The translations under genes were made by a program, and so were the position numbers. A DNA stretch of 64,000 bases from Alistipes sp. Lineage in GTDB: Bacteria > Bacillota > Clostridia > Oscillospirales > Ruminococcaceae. The notes beneath the pieces were generated by a model. It was not told the origin of the DNA. It worked only from the letters and a program-made list of their open reading frames with translations, and ran no database searches. The stretch spans positions 1,169,151 through 1,233,150 of the forward strand of contig JAMPAJ010000001.1 of the NCBI GenBank assembly GCA_023667265.1, written 5' to 3'. Positions 24,479 to 34,338 of this stretch are shown here, piece after piece (positions within the stretch are counted from its first letter, which is position 1; every line of letters begins with the position of its first letter).

Positions 24479-25888
24479 TTGGATAAAAATATCTTGAACG
24501 GAAAAAAACATATTCACTTCATCGGTATCGGCGGCTCAGGTATGTACCCTCTGGCGCAGATCCTCCATGGTCAGGGCTACTACCTTACCGGCTCGGACAA
24601 CAACGAGACCGAGACTCTCGACGCAGTAAGAAGCATGGGGATCCCGGTTTTTATCGGGCAGAAGGCGGAAAATATCCAGGGCGCTGATCTTATCGTTCAC
24701 ACAGCCGCAATTATGGCGGATAATCCGGAGCTTAAAGCTGCCGTGGAAAGCGGCGTGCCTGTCCTGGAGCGTGCCGATCTCCTCGGGATCGTGACAAGCT
24801 GGTATGAACGTGCCATATGCGTCTCCGGCACTCACGGAAAAACCTCCACAACATCTATGATAACCCAGATAATGTATACTGCCGGAGTTGACCTCTCCGC
24901 ATATATCGGCGGAAAGCTGCCCTGCATCGGCGGAAGCGGAATTGCCGGAAAGAGCGACATCCTTGTCTGCGAATCCTGCGAGTTTCAGGATCACTTTCTG
25001 AAATTTGAACCGGACATCTCCGTTATCCTGAACGTCGACGCCGACCACCTCGACTACTTCGGAACACTGGAAAATATCATAAAGTCATTCCGGAAATTTG
25101 CCGATAATACGTCGAAGTGCATCATCGTAAACGGCTCTGACGCCAACTCTATGAAGTCCCTGGAGGATGTTTCCGGCAAGGAGATCATCACCTTCGGCAA
25201 CGACAGCTCCTGCGATTACTACCCGGAAAACATCTGCCATCCCAACGGTCTGCTGACCACCTATGACGCCATGTATAAGGGCGAAAGGCTGGGAACTATT
25301 ACCCTACACGTCGCCGGTATCCACAATGTTCTGAACTCTCTTGCAGCTGTTGCAGCGTCACGTTACTGCGGCGTTGAATTTGAACACATTGCAAAGGGAC
25401 TCGGGGATTTCCGCGGCGCAAAGAGGCGTTTTGAGAAGCTTGGCGAGGCCAATGGCATCACCGTTGTCGACGACTACGCTCATCACCCGACAGAGCTTGA
25501 GGCTACCCTTACCGCGGCTATGGAAATGAATTTCCGTAGAGTCTGGGCAATTTTTCAGCCCTTTACGTTCAGCAGAACAAGTCTGCTCATTGACGACTTT
25601 GCAAGAGTTCTGCAGATTCCGGACGCTGCTCTCCTTACTGACATTATGGGAAGCCGCGAGAAGAACACATACGGTATTTTTACCCGTCATCTTGCGGAAA
25701 AAATTCCGGGCTGCGTGTGGTTTCCTCAGAATGAAAATGAGGAGTGGACTGATGAGAGAAAATATTTTAACTTCCAGCAGATATGCGACTATGTCTGTGA
25801 AAACGCCCAGCCCGGCGATCTGGTGATAACCCTCGGCTGCGGAGACGCATATAAAATCGCAAAAATGATACTTGAAAAGCTTTCATAG
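24479..25888 (+). CDS. murC: UDP-MurNAc-L-alanine ligase MurC, TTG start
   Basis: Cytoplasmic ATP-dependent ligase that adds L-alanine to UDP-MurNAc. The 469-residue product starts KHIHFIGIGGSGM, has the P-loop VSGTHGKTSTT, DADHLDYF and VVDDYAHHPTE, all MurC signatures. No upstream ATG exists; the TTG at 24479 gives family length and lies about 9 nt after GGTGAT. It heads a plus-strand wall and shape cluster but is separate from the dcw cluster at 1-7 kb. Confidence 0.96.
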   Translation: MDKNILNGKKHIHFIGIGGSGMYPLAQILHGQGYYLTGSDNNETETLDAVRSMGIPVFIGQKAENIQGADLIVHTAAIMADNPELKAAVESGVPVLERADLLGIVTSWYERAICVSGTHGKTSTTSMITQIMYTAGVDLSAYIGGKLPCIGGSGIAGKSDILVCESCEFQDHFLKFEPDISVILNVDADHLDYFGTLENIIKSFRKFADNTSKCIIVNGSDANSMKSLEDVSGKEIITFGNDSSCDYYPENICHPNGLLTTYDAMYKGERLGTITLHVAGIHNVLNSLAAVAASRYCGVEFEHIAKGLGDFRGAKRRFEKLGEANGITVVDDYAHHPTELEATLTAAMEMNFRRVWAIFQPFTFSRTSLLIDDFARVLQIPDAALLTDIMGSREKNTYGIFTRHLAEKIPGCVWFPQNENEEWTDERKYFNFQQICDYVCENAQPGDLVITLGCGDAYKIAKMILEKLS

Positions 25889-25920
25889 CATAAACAAAGA
25901 AAAAGAAAGGAACAACAAAA

Positions 25921-26286
25921 ATGCTTAACGATGTAAAAGTTATAATCTGCGGCAAGGAGTATAAGCTCAGAACTGCCGAATCCCCCAACTATGTTTTTGC
26001 TCTGGCGCGTCTGTTGGAGTCGAAGATCAACGACCATATGAACTCCGGAAGCGGAACATCGCCCTATACTGCTGCTATTATGGTCGCCCTCAGCGTGCTG
26101 GACGACTTGAATAAGGCTAATCAGCGCCTGGAGGGCATCCGCACCCAGACTAAGGAATACGTTGACGAAGCAGGAAAAAATCGCATCGAGCGCGATTCCG
26201 CTGCCAAGGAGATCGAGGCCCTGAAGGCTAAGATAGTTCAGCTTGAAAATATGGTGAAGCTCAAGCAGCTCAAGGACAGCATCTGA
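25921..26286 (+). CDS. zapA: Cell division protein ZapA
   Basis: FtsZ-binding protein that promotes Z-ring bundling. The 121-residue product has the ZapA N-terminal fold (VKVIICGKEYKLRTAE, then YVFALARLLESKIN), AALSVLDDL-like helix and a C-terminal coiled coil (about 60-118). AAGGA precedes ATG 25921. Its stop overlaps the start of the U32 gene (TGATG). Confidence 0.93.
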   Translation: MLNDVKVIICGKEYKLRTAESPNYVFALARLLESKINDHMNSGSGTSPYTAAIMVALSVLDDLNKANQRLEGIRTQTKEYVDEAGKNRIERDSAAKEIEALKAKIVQLENMVKLKQLKDSI

Positions 26287-28307
26287 TGAAAAAGCCCGAG
26301 ATTCTCGCTCCTGCCGGGAGTATGGAGGCTCTGACCGCCGCTCTTCGCACAGGCGCGGACGCTGTTTATCTTGGCGGAAAAAAATACTCGGCGCGCAACA
26401 GCGCTGCCAATTTCGGGGACGAGGAACTGAAGGAGGCTGCATTTCTTTGCCATAGCCACGGCGCGAAGCTGTATCTTGCGGTGAATACCCTTATTTCCGA
26501 CGGAGAACTGACTGATCTCGCGGAATACATAATAAAGGCGGCAGCAGCCGGAGTGGACGCCTTTATCGTCCAGGATCTGGGCGCATCCAGGCTGATACGC
26601 GAACTTGTGCCTGACGCCTGCATCCACGGCTCGACGCAGATGTCAGTCCATACGGCAAGCGGCGCGGAACTGCTGAGGGAAATGGGATTCAGCCGCGTAG
26701 TCCCGGCACGTGAACTGGACGAGGAGACTCTTGCCGCTATTGCCGGAATTGACATTGAGACTGAGGTTTTCGTTCACGGCGCGCTGTGTATGTCGGTTTC
26801 CGGACAATGCTATATGTCGGCTATGATAGGCTCTCGTTCTGCAAACCGGGGCTGCTGCGGACAGGCTTGCCGTCTGCCCTTTTCAGCCGTGGGAAATCGG
26901 GAAAAGGCCGCCCTTTCCCTTAAAGACCTTTCACTTCTGGAGCACACCGGAAGACTGACCGATATCGGCGTGGATTCCCTGAAAATCGAAGGAAGAATGA
27001 AGCGGCCGGAATATGTGGCGGCGGCTGTTTCGGAGCTCAAAAAGGCTCTTGACGGCGGCTCTCCCGACATGGCGATGCTTCGTGGGATCTTCTCCAGAGA
27101 CGGGTTCACCGACGGCTATTTTTCGGGTAAAAGGCAGGATATGTTCGGAGTACGCGAAAAAGACGATGTTATAGCTGCAAGGGAAATTATCCCCAATCTA
27201 CATGAGCTGTATCGACGGGAAAGAGCTGCATTTACCGCGAATTTCCATGTACGTATGATTAAGGATATGCCGCTGGAAATAACCGCCTCCGTGGGAAACA
27301 TTTCCGCGGCTGTTTCCGGAGATATTCCCGACGCCGCAAGAAATGCCCCGACTGACGCAGCGGCGCTGACAAAGCAGCTTTCAAAGCTCGGAGACACTGT
27401 TTTCACCTTCGGAGCATTTACTGCGGAAATTGAGAACGGACTTTTCGTTCCTGCCGGAAAGCTGAACGAACTGCGCAGGCGTCTTACTGCTGAGCTGACA
27501 TTGAAGATCGCAGAAAGCAACACGCCGGAATACAAGATAAATAGCTTTTCCATAAACTCGCCGAAAGCGGTTTCTCACAGGAAAACAGCTGATCTGCCTC
27601 TCCGGACATATTGCCGGACTAAGGAACAGGTTCTTGCGGCTGTCGGATCGTCGCAATTTGTGATAATTCCCGAAAGCATTGCCGATGCCGGGCTTCCGAA
27701 AGACAAAGTAATCGTAGCTCCTCCAAGATTTATTGCCAATGAGGAAAAGACTATTTCCCGGCTGAATCAGCTGAAAGACATGGGATTCGAGCATCTGCTC
27801 TGCCATACCCTTGACTCCGCGGCTATGGGAAAAAAACTTGGATTCCGGCTTCACGGAGGCTTCACGCTTAACATTTTCAACAGCCTCTCCGCCGAAGCTG
27901 CGCCTACTGAGGATGTGATCCTCTCGCCGGAGCTTACTGCTGAACAGATTTCGGAAATAGGCTGCGAAAAACCTGCCGGGGCTTTGATCTATGGCAGACT
28001 GCCACTTATGCTGACAAGAAATTGTCCCATAAAAAATGAGGTCGGATGCCAAAAATGCACTGGCTGCATAACCGACAGAACAGCAAGACAACTTCCCGTC
28101 GCCTGCTCCGGAGACTATGTTGAACTGCTTAATCCCGACATTCTCTACATGGGCGACAGACTGAACGAACTCGGCGGCATAAGCTTCGGAGTTATTATGC
28201 TCCATGACGAAAATGCCGATGAGACCAGGGCTGCCATGCTTATGAACAAGCCTCACGGAAATATCACAAGAGGACTCTACTACCGAGGAGTGTGCAATAT
28301 AAAATGA
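26286..28307 (+). CDS. U32 family peptidase-like protein
   Basis: U32 proteins include putative collagenase-like peptidases and proteins needed for RNA hydroxylation. The 673-residue product starts PEILAPAGSMEAL and ADAVYLGGKKYSAR and carries the U32 signature ETEVFVHGALCMSVSGQCYM with conserved cysteines after it (NRGCCGQACR), which in related proteins ligate an iron-sulfur cluster. A C-terminal half of about 300 residues ends with a CQKCTGC cluster, as in the longer U32 group. Coupled to zapA and, by an ATGA overlap, to dut. Substrate unknown. Confidence 0.9.
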   Translation: MKKPEILAPAGSMEALTAALRTGADAVYLGGKKYSARNSAANFGDEELKEAAFLCHSHGAKLYLAVNTLISDGELTDLAEYIIKAAAAGVDAFIVQDLGASRLIRELVPDACIHGSTQMSVHTASGAELLREMGFSRVVPARELDEETLAAIAGIDIETEVFVHGALCMSVSGQCYMSAMIGSRSANRGCCGQACRLPFSAVGNREKAALSLKDLSLLEHTGRLTDIGVDSLKIEGRMKRPEYVAAAVSELKKALDGGSPDMAMLRGIFSRDGFTDGYFSGKRQDMFGVREKDDVIAAREIIPNLHELYRRERAAFTANFHVRMIKDMPLEITASVGNISAAVSGDIPDAARNAPTDAAALTKQLSKLGDTVFTFGAFTAEIENGLFVPAGKLNELRRRLTAELTLKIAESNTPEYKINSFSINSPKAVSHRKTADLPLRTYCRTKEQVLAAVGSSQFVIIPESIADAGLPKDKVIVAPPRFIANEEKTISRLNQLKDMGFEHLLCHTLDSAAMGKKLGFRLHGGFTLNIFNSLSAEAAPTEDVILSPELTAEQISEIGCEKPAGALIYGRLPLMLTRNCPIKNEVGCQKCTGCITDRTARQLPVACSGDYVELLNPDILYMGDRLNELGGISFGVIMLHDENADETRAAMLMNKPHGNITRGLYYRGVCNIK

Positions 28308-28744
28308 AACTTACATTTATGAAACTAAGCGAAAATGCTGTCATCCCGACGAGAGCGACCTCCGGCAGCGCCGGACTGGACGTATATGCCTGTCTGGAGG
28401 AGGACGTGATTCTTGCCCCAGGTGAAATAAAAATGATACCTACCGGACTGAAAGCAGAAACCGACTGCAACGATGTCGCCATGCTCATATACCCGCGCTC
28501 GGGACTCGCGGCAAGGCATGGAATTACCCTTGCAAACTGTGTAGGCGTTGTTGACAGCGACTTTCGCGGAGAATGGTTCATCCCTCTTATCAACCACGGA
28601 AAACAGTCGTTTGTCGTGAAAAACGGCATGAGAATAGCTCAGCTTATTCCCACAAGAGTTCTGTTCCCGGAAATTGAGATAAGTGAGACCCTTTCAGAAA
28701 CAGAAAGAGGAAGCGGCGGCTTCGGCTCGTCCGGACTAAAATAA
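28304..28744 (+). CDS. dut: dUTP diphosphatase
   Basis: Hydrolyses dUTP to dUMP, protecting DNA and feeding thymidylate synthesis. The 146-residue trimeric type is shown by the five motifs: SAGLDVYA, PRSGLAARHGI, GVVDSDFRGEW, RIAQLIPT and the C-terminal RGSGGFGSSG. ATG 28304 overlaps the U32 stop; an earlier GTG sits too close to GAGGAG. Confidence 0.97.
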   Translation: MKLTFMKLSENAVIPTRATSGSAGLDVYACLEEDVILAPGEIKMIPTGLKAETDCNDVAMLIYPRSGLAARHGITLANCVGVVDSDFRGEWFIPLINHGKQSFVVKNGMRIAQLIPTRVLFPEIEISETLSETERGSGGFGSSGLK

Positions 28745-28771
28745 AATATTAAGCAAAAAAAGGAGACAAAA

Positions 28772-29038
28772 ATGAAACACCCGATTTACATGTTCTTTCT
28801 TGCAGCCTGCGGCATTATGCTGGGCGGACTTCTCGGAGGCGCAATTTCAGAGACGGCAGGTCTGAGCTGGCTGACCTACTCGGTAAACTTCGGAATAGAC
28901 ACCGTGACCTTCCGGCTTCTGAACGTCCTGAATCTGACCTTCGGCTTCACCCTCGATATCAATGTTGCGCAGATACTTCTTATCATTGTGGGAATTATTG
29001 TCTACTACAAAACGGCAAACGCTATTTTTGATAAGTAA
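28772..29038 (+). CDS. DUF4321 small membrane protein
   Basis: An 88-residue protein with two clear membrane helices (about 5-25 and 64-84) and a Gly-rich GGLLGGAIS segment. It resembles the DUF4321 family found in clostridia near cell-shape genes; no function is known. AAGGAG lies upstream of ATG 28772. Between dut and mreB. Confidence 0.78.
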   Translation: MKHPIYMFFLAACGIMLGGLLGGAISETAGLSWLTYSVNFGIDTVTFRLLNVLNLTFGFTLDINVAQILLIIVGIIVYYKTANAIFDK

Positions 29039-29071
29039 GAACTTGTTCTCATACTGATTCCATAATCTTCA

Positions 29072-29101
29072 TTGATTCTTTTTACATAGAAAAGATATAA
29101 T
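29072..29101 (+). promoter_or_regulatory. Possible promoter of mreB
   Basis: TTGATT (29072-29077), 18-bp spacer, TATAAT (29096-29101), 28 bp before the mreB ATG. It would give the mre genes expression independent of murC-dut. Confidence 0.55.
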
Positions 29102-29128
29102 AGATATAACAGCAAAAGGAGCTTCATA

Positions 29129-30145
29129 ATGTTTAAAAAGGATATCGGAATAGATCTGGGTACAGCTAATACCCTCGTTTACCTCCGCGGAAAAGGCATC
29201 ATAATCCGCGAACCCTCTGTCGTTGCCGTCAATACCCGGACGGATAAAACAAGGTATGTGGGTCTTGAGGCTAAAGAGGTCATCGGCAGGACTCCCGGCT
29301 CTATCGTGGCTGTTCGTCCACTAAAGGACGGCGTTATCGCTGACTTTGACATCGCCACAACTATGCTTCAGGAGTTCATCCGCAAGGCACTTAAAGGCAC
29401 TATACTTACAAGCGCAAACGTTATTATCTGTATTCCCTCCGGCGTAACGGCCGTTGAAAGACGTGCCGTCCGGGAAGCGTGCAAAAAAGCCGGTGCAAAC
29501 AATGTTCTCATCATTGAGGAGCCTATGGCTGCCGCTATCGGCGCAGGACTGCCTACAAACGCGCCATCTGGAAATATGATAGTCGATATCGGCGGCGGTA
29601 CAAGTGAGGTCGCTGTCATTTCCCTCGGCGGGATAGTTTCATCACGCTCTATCCGCTGTGCAGGCGACGAGTTCGACGCTTCTATCATCAACTATATAAA
29701 GAAAAAATATAACCTGCTTATCGGCGAGCGGACCGCGGAGAATATCAAGATCGAAATTGGCTCGGCTTTCCCCAGCGACAAGGAGGAAACTATGGAGATA
29801 AAGGGCAGAAACCTGCTGAACGGTCTGCCGGAAAATGTCACTGTAAACTCGGCGGAGATACGCGACGCTCTTGTTGAGCCGCTCGCTAAGGTCATTGACG
29901 CGATAAAATCCACCCTTGAAGAAACTCCTCCGGAGCTTTCGGCAGATATTATCGACCACGGAATTACTCTTGCCGGAGGCGGCGCGCTTCTTCGCGGACT
30001 TGACAAGCTCATCAGCCGTGAGACAGGTATGCCTGTGTATATTGCGGAATATCCGCTGGACTGCGTTGCCGAGGGAACAGGAAAGATCCTGGAAAACATC
30101 AGCGACTATCAGGATGCTCTGACGGAAAATGTTAAGTACTATTAA
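29129..30145 (+). CDS. mreB: Rod shape-determining actin homologue MreB
   Basis: Membrane-associated actin-like filament guiding lateral wall synthesis. The 338-residue product has the phosphate 1 motif [13 protein letters not shown], phosphate 2 [20 protein letters not shown] and the adenosine motif [20 protein letters not shown] precedes ATG 29129. First of mreB-mreC-mreD-PBP2. Confidence 0.98.
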   Translation: MFKKDIGIDLGTANTLVYLRGKGIIIREPSVVAVNTRTDKTRYVGLEAKEVIGRTPGSIVAVRPLKDGVIADFDIATTMLQEFIRKALKGTILTSANVIICIPSGVTAVERRAVREACKKAGANNVLIIEEPMAAAIGAGLPTNAPSGNMIVDIGGGTSEVAVISLGGIVSSRSIRCAGDEFDASIINYIKKKYNLLIGERTAENIKIEIGSAFPSDKEETMEIKGRNLLNGLPENVTVNSAEIRDALVEPLAKVIDAIKSTLEETPPELSADIIDHGITLAGGGALLRGLDKLISRETGMPVYIAEYPLDCVAEGTGKILENISDYQDALTENVKYY

Positions 30146-30157
30146 GGAGGCGGCTTA

Positions 30158-31033
30158 ATGCGTGAATTTTTCAAAAGCACACGGTTTAAAGTCATTCTCG
30201 CTTTTCTCGCCTTTCTCGTGGGAATTATGATATATTCCGTCACTAAGGGCGGCTACTCCCTTTCCGGAGCTTCTTTTATAAATACGATAACAAAGCCCTT
30301 TCGCTCGGTTTCAAACAGTATCTCCATGATCTTTGAAAAAAACGCCGACCGCATTGCCAACGCCGACGCTTACTACGAGGAAAACAAGCTGCTGAAACAG
30401 CAGATCGGCGAGCTGAACAAGAAGCTGACTGAATATGACGACCTGAAAGAAGAGGTCGAGGAGCTGCGCAAGCTCGTTGTCATAAAGGAGGAACATCCGG
30501 ACAATATTTTCTCGCAGCCGGCAGATGTGCTGGGATATGTGGCAAACGACCCATTCAAGGGCTTCACTATAGACCGGGGATATGAGGACGGGATCAAGCC
30601 CTACAGCCCGGTCATCACTCCCGAGGGCGTTGTGGGAATAACCATCGAGGTGTCCAAGTATACCTCCACGGTGAGAACTATCCTCTCCCCCGATCTTTCC
30701 ATTGCCGTTATCTGCTCCTCAACCGGAACGGATTTCGGAATCGTCGAAGGCTCGGTCATAACAGCGGAAAACGGCACGACAAAGCTCACCCACCTTAACA
30801 AGGATCACGGCATAAAGGAGGGCGATCTTATAATAACCTCCGGCACGAGCGGACTTTTCCCGAAGGATTACCCGATCGGAACAGTCAACGTTACCGGCAT
30901 CGAAGCAAACGGACTTACCGCATATGCCGAAATAGAGCCTGCTGCGGATATTTCCCGACTGAGCTCCGTATTCGTTATAACAAATTTCGACGGCAAACTG
31001 GAGGATACCAATGAAACTGAAAACACCCCGTGA
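30158..31033 (+). CDS. mreC: Rod shape-determining protein MreC
   Basis: Bitopic membrane protein that links MreB and the elongation PBPs. The 291-residue product has one N-terminal helix (about 12-28), a coiled coil (about 65-108) and beta domains with DRGYEDGI and TSGTSGLFPKDYPIG, the MreC core. GGAGG precedes ATG 30158, 12 bp after mreB. The last 23 bp overlap mreD. Confidence 0.96.
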   Translation: MREFFKSTRFKVILAFLAFLVGIMIYSVTKGGYSLSGASFINTITKPFRSVSNSISMIFEKNADRIANADAYYEENKLLKQQIGELNKKLTEYDDLKEEVEELRKLVVIKEEHPDNIFSQPADVLGYVANDPFKGFTIDRGYEDGIKPYSPVITPEGVVGITIEVSKYTSTVRTILSPDLSIAVICSSTGTDFGIVEGSVITAENGTTKLTHLNKDHGIKEGDLIITSGTSGLFPKDYPIGTVNVTGIEANGLTAYAEIEPAADISRLSSVFVITNFDGKLEDTNETENTP

Positions 31034-31571
31034 AAAGCGTATCCTCTACGTCAAAACGACAGTACGCTGGCTTCTCTATGTCATAATTATCCTTTTCAGC
31101 TTTGTCATTATGACCTCAGGATCATTAAAAAAGCCAGTGCTGCTTGTTCCTGTAGCGCTGTGCATTGCCGTAAACAGCGACATTATGATATCGGCTTTTA
31201 TCGGAGCTGTCTGCGGATTTCTCATTGATATTGCCTGCGGACGGCTTTTCGGCTATAATGCGGTGATACTCACCATTTTCTGCGTGGCAGTAACTCTTAT
31301 TTTCGAGCTGTATCTGCGCAAGAAATTTTTCAGCTTCATGCTCATTTCAGCCGGTGTATCGTTTCTGCAGTGCTGGCTGGACTACAAATTCTTCTACGAT
31401 ATGTGGGACTACGCCGATGTGGAGCGGATTTTCCACAATGTGACGCTGATAGTGTGGATATACACCTTGATCTCCTCTGTCGTAATATATCTGATATTCA
31501 AACTGATAAACCGCCTGCTTATGCCGAAGGAACACCTTACCATTGAAGAGGCGATCCGCAGCGGCGGCTGA
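31011..31571 (+). CDS. mreD: Rod shape-determining protein MreD
   Basis: Polytopic membrane partner of MreC. The 186-residue product has about five helices after a basic N-terminus (MKLKTPREKRILYVK). Sequence motifs are weak; the gene is assigned from topology and its place between mreC and PBP2. ATG 31011 inside the mreC end has GGAGG 6 nt upstream, supporting the overlap. Confidence 0.88.
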   Translation: MKLKTPREKRILYVKTTVRWLLYVIIILFSFVIMTSGSLKKPVLLVPVALCIAVNSDIMISAFIGAVCGFLIDIACGRLFGYNAVILTIFCVAVTLIFELYLRKKFFSFMLISAGVSFLQCWLDYKFFYDMWDYADVERIFHNVTLIVWIYTLISSVVIYLIFKLINRLLMPKEHLTIEEAIRSGG

Positions 31572-31585
31572 TATGGAGGCAATAA

Positions 31586-33715
31586 GTGAAAACAACTGTA
31601 TCTGATAAAGTAAAATCAATTGTATTTGTGCTGCTGGTCATCCTATTCGGAATACTTGCCGCTATGAAGCTTATGAAGCTCCAGATAGTGGAGGGCGACG
31701 AGGCGGCGTCCCTGCCAAAGTACAGCAGCGACGCCCTGACATTCACCCGGGAAGTTACGCCCACACGCGGGGAAATACTGGACTACAGCGGAAACGTCAT
31801 AATCGGAAGCGACTCCCGGTGCGACCTTGTTTTGCAGAGAGCGTTCTTTCCGGAGGATATCCAGGAGGGCAATAAAATTCTTCTGGATATTTATACGGAA
31901 TTGGCTGAAAGAGGTTATGTGTTCGAGGAAAGTCTTCCTGTCAGTCTTTCTTATCCCTATGTCTTTACGGATAACGACGAGCTTGAATCAGCAGAGGACG
32001 TGACACAGAGACTGAATCTCAACGTCTATGCCACGGCGGAAAACTGTGTTGATAAGCTGATCGCAGACTATGGGATCGACGAAAGCTATTCCCGGGACGA
32101 GAAGCGTATCATCGCAGGAATGAGATATGCCATGCTCGCAAGGGATTTTTCCTACAGTAATCACCTTATCCTCGCAAAGGACGTGGACTCGGCTACAGTC
32201 ATCAAAATGAAAGAGCTGAGCAATGTGCTGAAAGGCGTGGAGGCTGTAGAATCTGCGGAACGCGTGATCGTCCGCGGCGACATTCTCCCTCATGAGATCG
32301 GCACAGTCGGTCCGATCTACGCTGAGGAGTACGATGAGCTGAAGGAAAAAGGCTATGCTATGAACGATCAGGTCGGCAAAAGCGGCATCGAAGCCGCCAT
32401 GGAGACCCAGCTCCGCGGTGTGAGCGGTGAAGAACAGATAACTATCCTCGACGGCTCGATCGTGGATATAAAGACACTTAGCGAAACTGTTCCCGGAGAG
32501 ACCGTAAAACTGACCGTGGACGGCACTTTCCAGCTGAAACTCCAGGGAGTGCTGGAGCAGTACCTCAGAGATTTCGGCACATTCAACGGCAACAAGGTCG
32601 AAAAAGGCGCGCTTGTCGTACTTGAGGCAAAAACCGGAGCTGTCCGGGGAATGGCGACCGCTCCCACATATAATCTCAAGGATTTTGCCGAGGACTATGA
32701 ATCCCTTGCAAAGGAGGAAAACGCCCCCCTGTTCAACCGCTGCACCTGGGGACAATACCTGCCCGGCTCGACATTCAAGACAGTCACCGCAACGGCAGGT
32801 CTCAACGAGGGCGTGGTTGACGGAAATACTACCTTCGACTGCCAGACAGACTATATTTTCTACGGAAGCAAGTATTCCTGTACTGGTTATCATCGGCTGA
32901 TTTCCGCAAGACATGCTATCGAGGTCTCCTGCAACGTTTACTTCTATGAGGTCTCGCGACTGCTTGGCATCGACAACATCACAAAATATGCAAAGCTCTA
33001 CGGTCTCGGCTCGCCTCTTGGACTTGAGACCGGAGATGCCTCCGGATTTTTGTGTAATCCGGAAACCTTTGCAGAGCGCGGACAGCCCTGGTACATCGGT
33101 TATGTTATCCAGGCAGGCATCGGCAACCAGGACTGCGGCTTTACACCACTCCAGCTTGCAACAGTTGCCAATACCATAGCAAACCGCGGAATCCGCTACC
33201 AGCCATATCTGGTTGACAGTCTGTATAATTTCGGAACGGATGAGCTGGTGAAAAAGACGCAGCCGCAGGTGGCTGAACAGATCGACCTGCAATACGACTA
33301 TGTCTATGACTACATTATAGGCGGCATGATCGACGCCAGCAAAAATGTTCCCGGACAGTATTCTCTGACGAACCTGGGATTTGACGTTGCGATCAAGACC
33401 GGTACTCCCCAGACCGACTATAACGACCTTAGCAAACAGAACTCGGTATTTATCGGATTTGCACCTGCAAATGACCCCGAGATCGCCTTTGCCGGAGTTA
33501 TTGAGGGCGGCGAATACTCTAAGTACATGATCCGCGGCATTATCGAAGCCTATTCGGAATGCTTCGGAATCAACGGCTCGAAGCCCACATCAGATGAGCT
33601 GCCGCCGGAGACCAGAGGCGGAACGACTGTTCCTCAGCCGACAACCACAGCTACTTCCGGAGGCGGAACGGCATCAGACACGACAACAACTACTGCAACC
33701 ACTACAGCAGCATAA
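31586..33715 (+). CDS. mrdA: Penicillin-binding protein 2 (elongasome transpeptidase), GTG start
   Basis: Class B PBP that cross-links peptidoglycan during elongation with MreBCD and RodA. The 709-residue product has an N-terminal helix (about 10-28), PTRGEILDYSGN, active-site Ser395 in STFK, SCN (448-450) and KTGTPQ. A Thr-rich tail of about 35 residues ends the protein. The GTG at 31586 has GGAGG 6 nt upstream. Last gene of the murC-mre cluster, closed by a terminator. Confidence 0.95.
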   Translation: MKTTVSDKVKSIVFVLLVILFGILAAMKLMKLQIVEGDEAASLPKYSSDALTFTREVTPTRGEILDYSGNVIIGSDSRCDLVLQRAFFPEDIQEGNKILLDIYTELAERGYVFEESLPVSLSYPYVFTDNDELESAEDVTQRLNLNVYATAENCVDKLIADYGIDESYSRDEKRIIAGMRYAMLARDFSYSNHLILAKDVDSATVIKMKELSNVLKGVEAVESAERVIVRGDILPHEIGTVGPIYAEEYDELKEKGYAMNDQVGKSGIEAAMETQLRGVSGEEQITILDGSIVDIKTLSETVPGETVKLTVDGTFQLKLQGVLEQYLRDFGTFNGNKVEKGALVVLEAKTGAVRGMATAPTYNLKDFAEDYESLAKEENAPLFNRCTWGQYLPGSTFKTVTATAGLNEGVVDGNTTFDCQTDYIFYGSKYSCTGYHRLISARHAIEVSCNVYFYEVSRLLGIDNITKYAKLYGLGSPLGLETGDASGFLCNPETFAERGQPWYIGYVIQAGIGNQDCGFTPLQLATVANTIANRGIRYQPYLVDSLYNFGTDELVKKTQPQVAEQIDLQYDYVYDYIIGGMIDASKNVPGQYSLTNLGFDVAIKTGTPQTDYNDLSKQNSVFIGFAPANDPEIAFAGVIEGGEYSKYMIRGIIEAYSECFGINGSKPTSDELPPETRGGTTVPQPTTTATSGGGTASDTTTTTATTTAA

Positions 33716-33719
33716 AAAA

Positions 33720-33739
33720 ATGGACTCTTCGGAGTCCAT
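33720..33739. terminator. Bidirectional terminator between mrdA and the DUF4190 gene
   Basis: Perfect 8-bp stem ATGGACTC/GAGTCCAT with a TTCG tetraloop. An A-tract precedes and TTTAT follows it, so it can end transcripts from both convergent genes. Confidence 0.82.
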
Positions 33740-33751
33740 TTTATGTATAAC

Positions 33752-34276
33752 TTAATATATATCCCAGATACTTGTCCACGACACAATAACAATCATTCCC
33801 CAGGCAACAGAGATGATCGAAAGAACAATGCCTGCTATAGCCATTCCTCTTCCGTCGTAGTTTTTGCTCAGCGACACTCCGCCAAGGACAAGACCTATAA
33901 TTCCAAGAATTATTCCGAAAATACCGCCGCAGGAAAGAACAACAGATACAATTCCAAGAACCATTGATGCGATCGCCAGACCTGCATTACTGTAATTCTG
34001 AGGAGGTCTTCGTCCGGGATACCCCGGATAACCACCCGGCTGTCCTCCGGGGTATCCGCCGTAATAGCCGTTATTTTCATTGTTATAACCGGAAGAATAT
34101 GGATAACCAGGCTGATTTGGATAACCGCTATAACCAGTATCAGGGTCAGAATAGCCGTAATTTGGGTCGGCATAGCCTGTATCCGGATCTGTGTAACCAG
34201 CGTTCGGGTCTGTATATCCTGTATTCGGATCATATCCATTATTTGTTTCGTTCTGATTATTTCCGTAGTGATCCAT
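33752..34276 (-). CDS. DUF4190-type membrane protein with GYxDP repeats
   Basis: The 174-residue product has an Asn/Tyr/Gly-rich cytoplasmic N-terminal half made of six tandem 7-residue units (TGYTDPN, AGYTDPD, TGYADPN and so on) and then a Gly/Pro/Tyr-rich stretch. The C-terminal half has two membrane helices typical of DUF4190 (LAIASMVLGIVSVVLSCGG and a later MAIAGIVLSIISVAWG). The ATG at 34276 has GGAGGAG 6 nt upstream and its own promoter. Function unknown; the repeat region is disordered and tyrosine-rich. Confidence 0.82.
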   Translation of the reverse strand: MDHYGNNQNETNNGYDPNTGYTDPNAGYTDPDTGYADPNYGYSDPDTGYSGYPNQPGYPYSSGYNNENNGYYGGYPGGQPGGYPGYPGRRPPQNYSNAGLAIASMVLGIVSVVLSCGGIFGIILGIIGLVLGGVSLSKNYDGRGMAIAGIVLSIISVAWGMIVIVSWTSIWDIY

Positions 34277-34298
34277 ATTGATCTCCTCCATTAACTTG

Positions 34299-34327
34299 CC
34301 TATAACATATTCTGATAACTATGTCAA
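34299..34327 (-). promoter_or_regulatory. Promoter of the DUF4190 gene
   Basis: On the minus strand TTGACA (34322-34327), 17-bp spacer and TATAGG (34299-34304), 23 bp upstream of the start codon. Confidence 0.7.
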
Positions 34328-34338
34328 TTTCTTTGCCA

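Noticed and set aside
25588-25606. TGACGACTTTGCAAG resembling the reverse of the dispersed repeat
   Set aside because: It encodes conserved murC residues (IDDFAR) and lacks the flanking core, so the match is chance.
31011-31033. Overlap of mreC and mreD as a possible frameshift
   Set aside because: Both frames are intact, and mreD has its own GGAGG site; the overlap is ordinary translational coupling.
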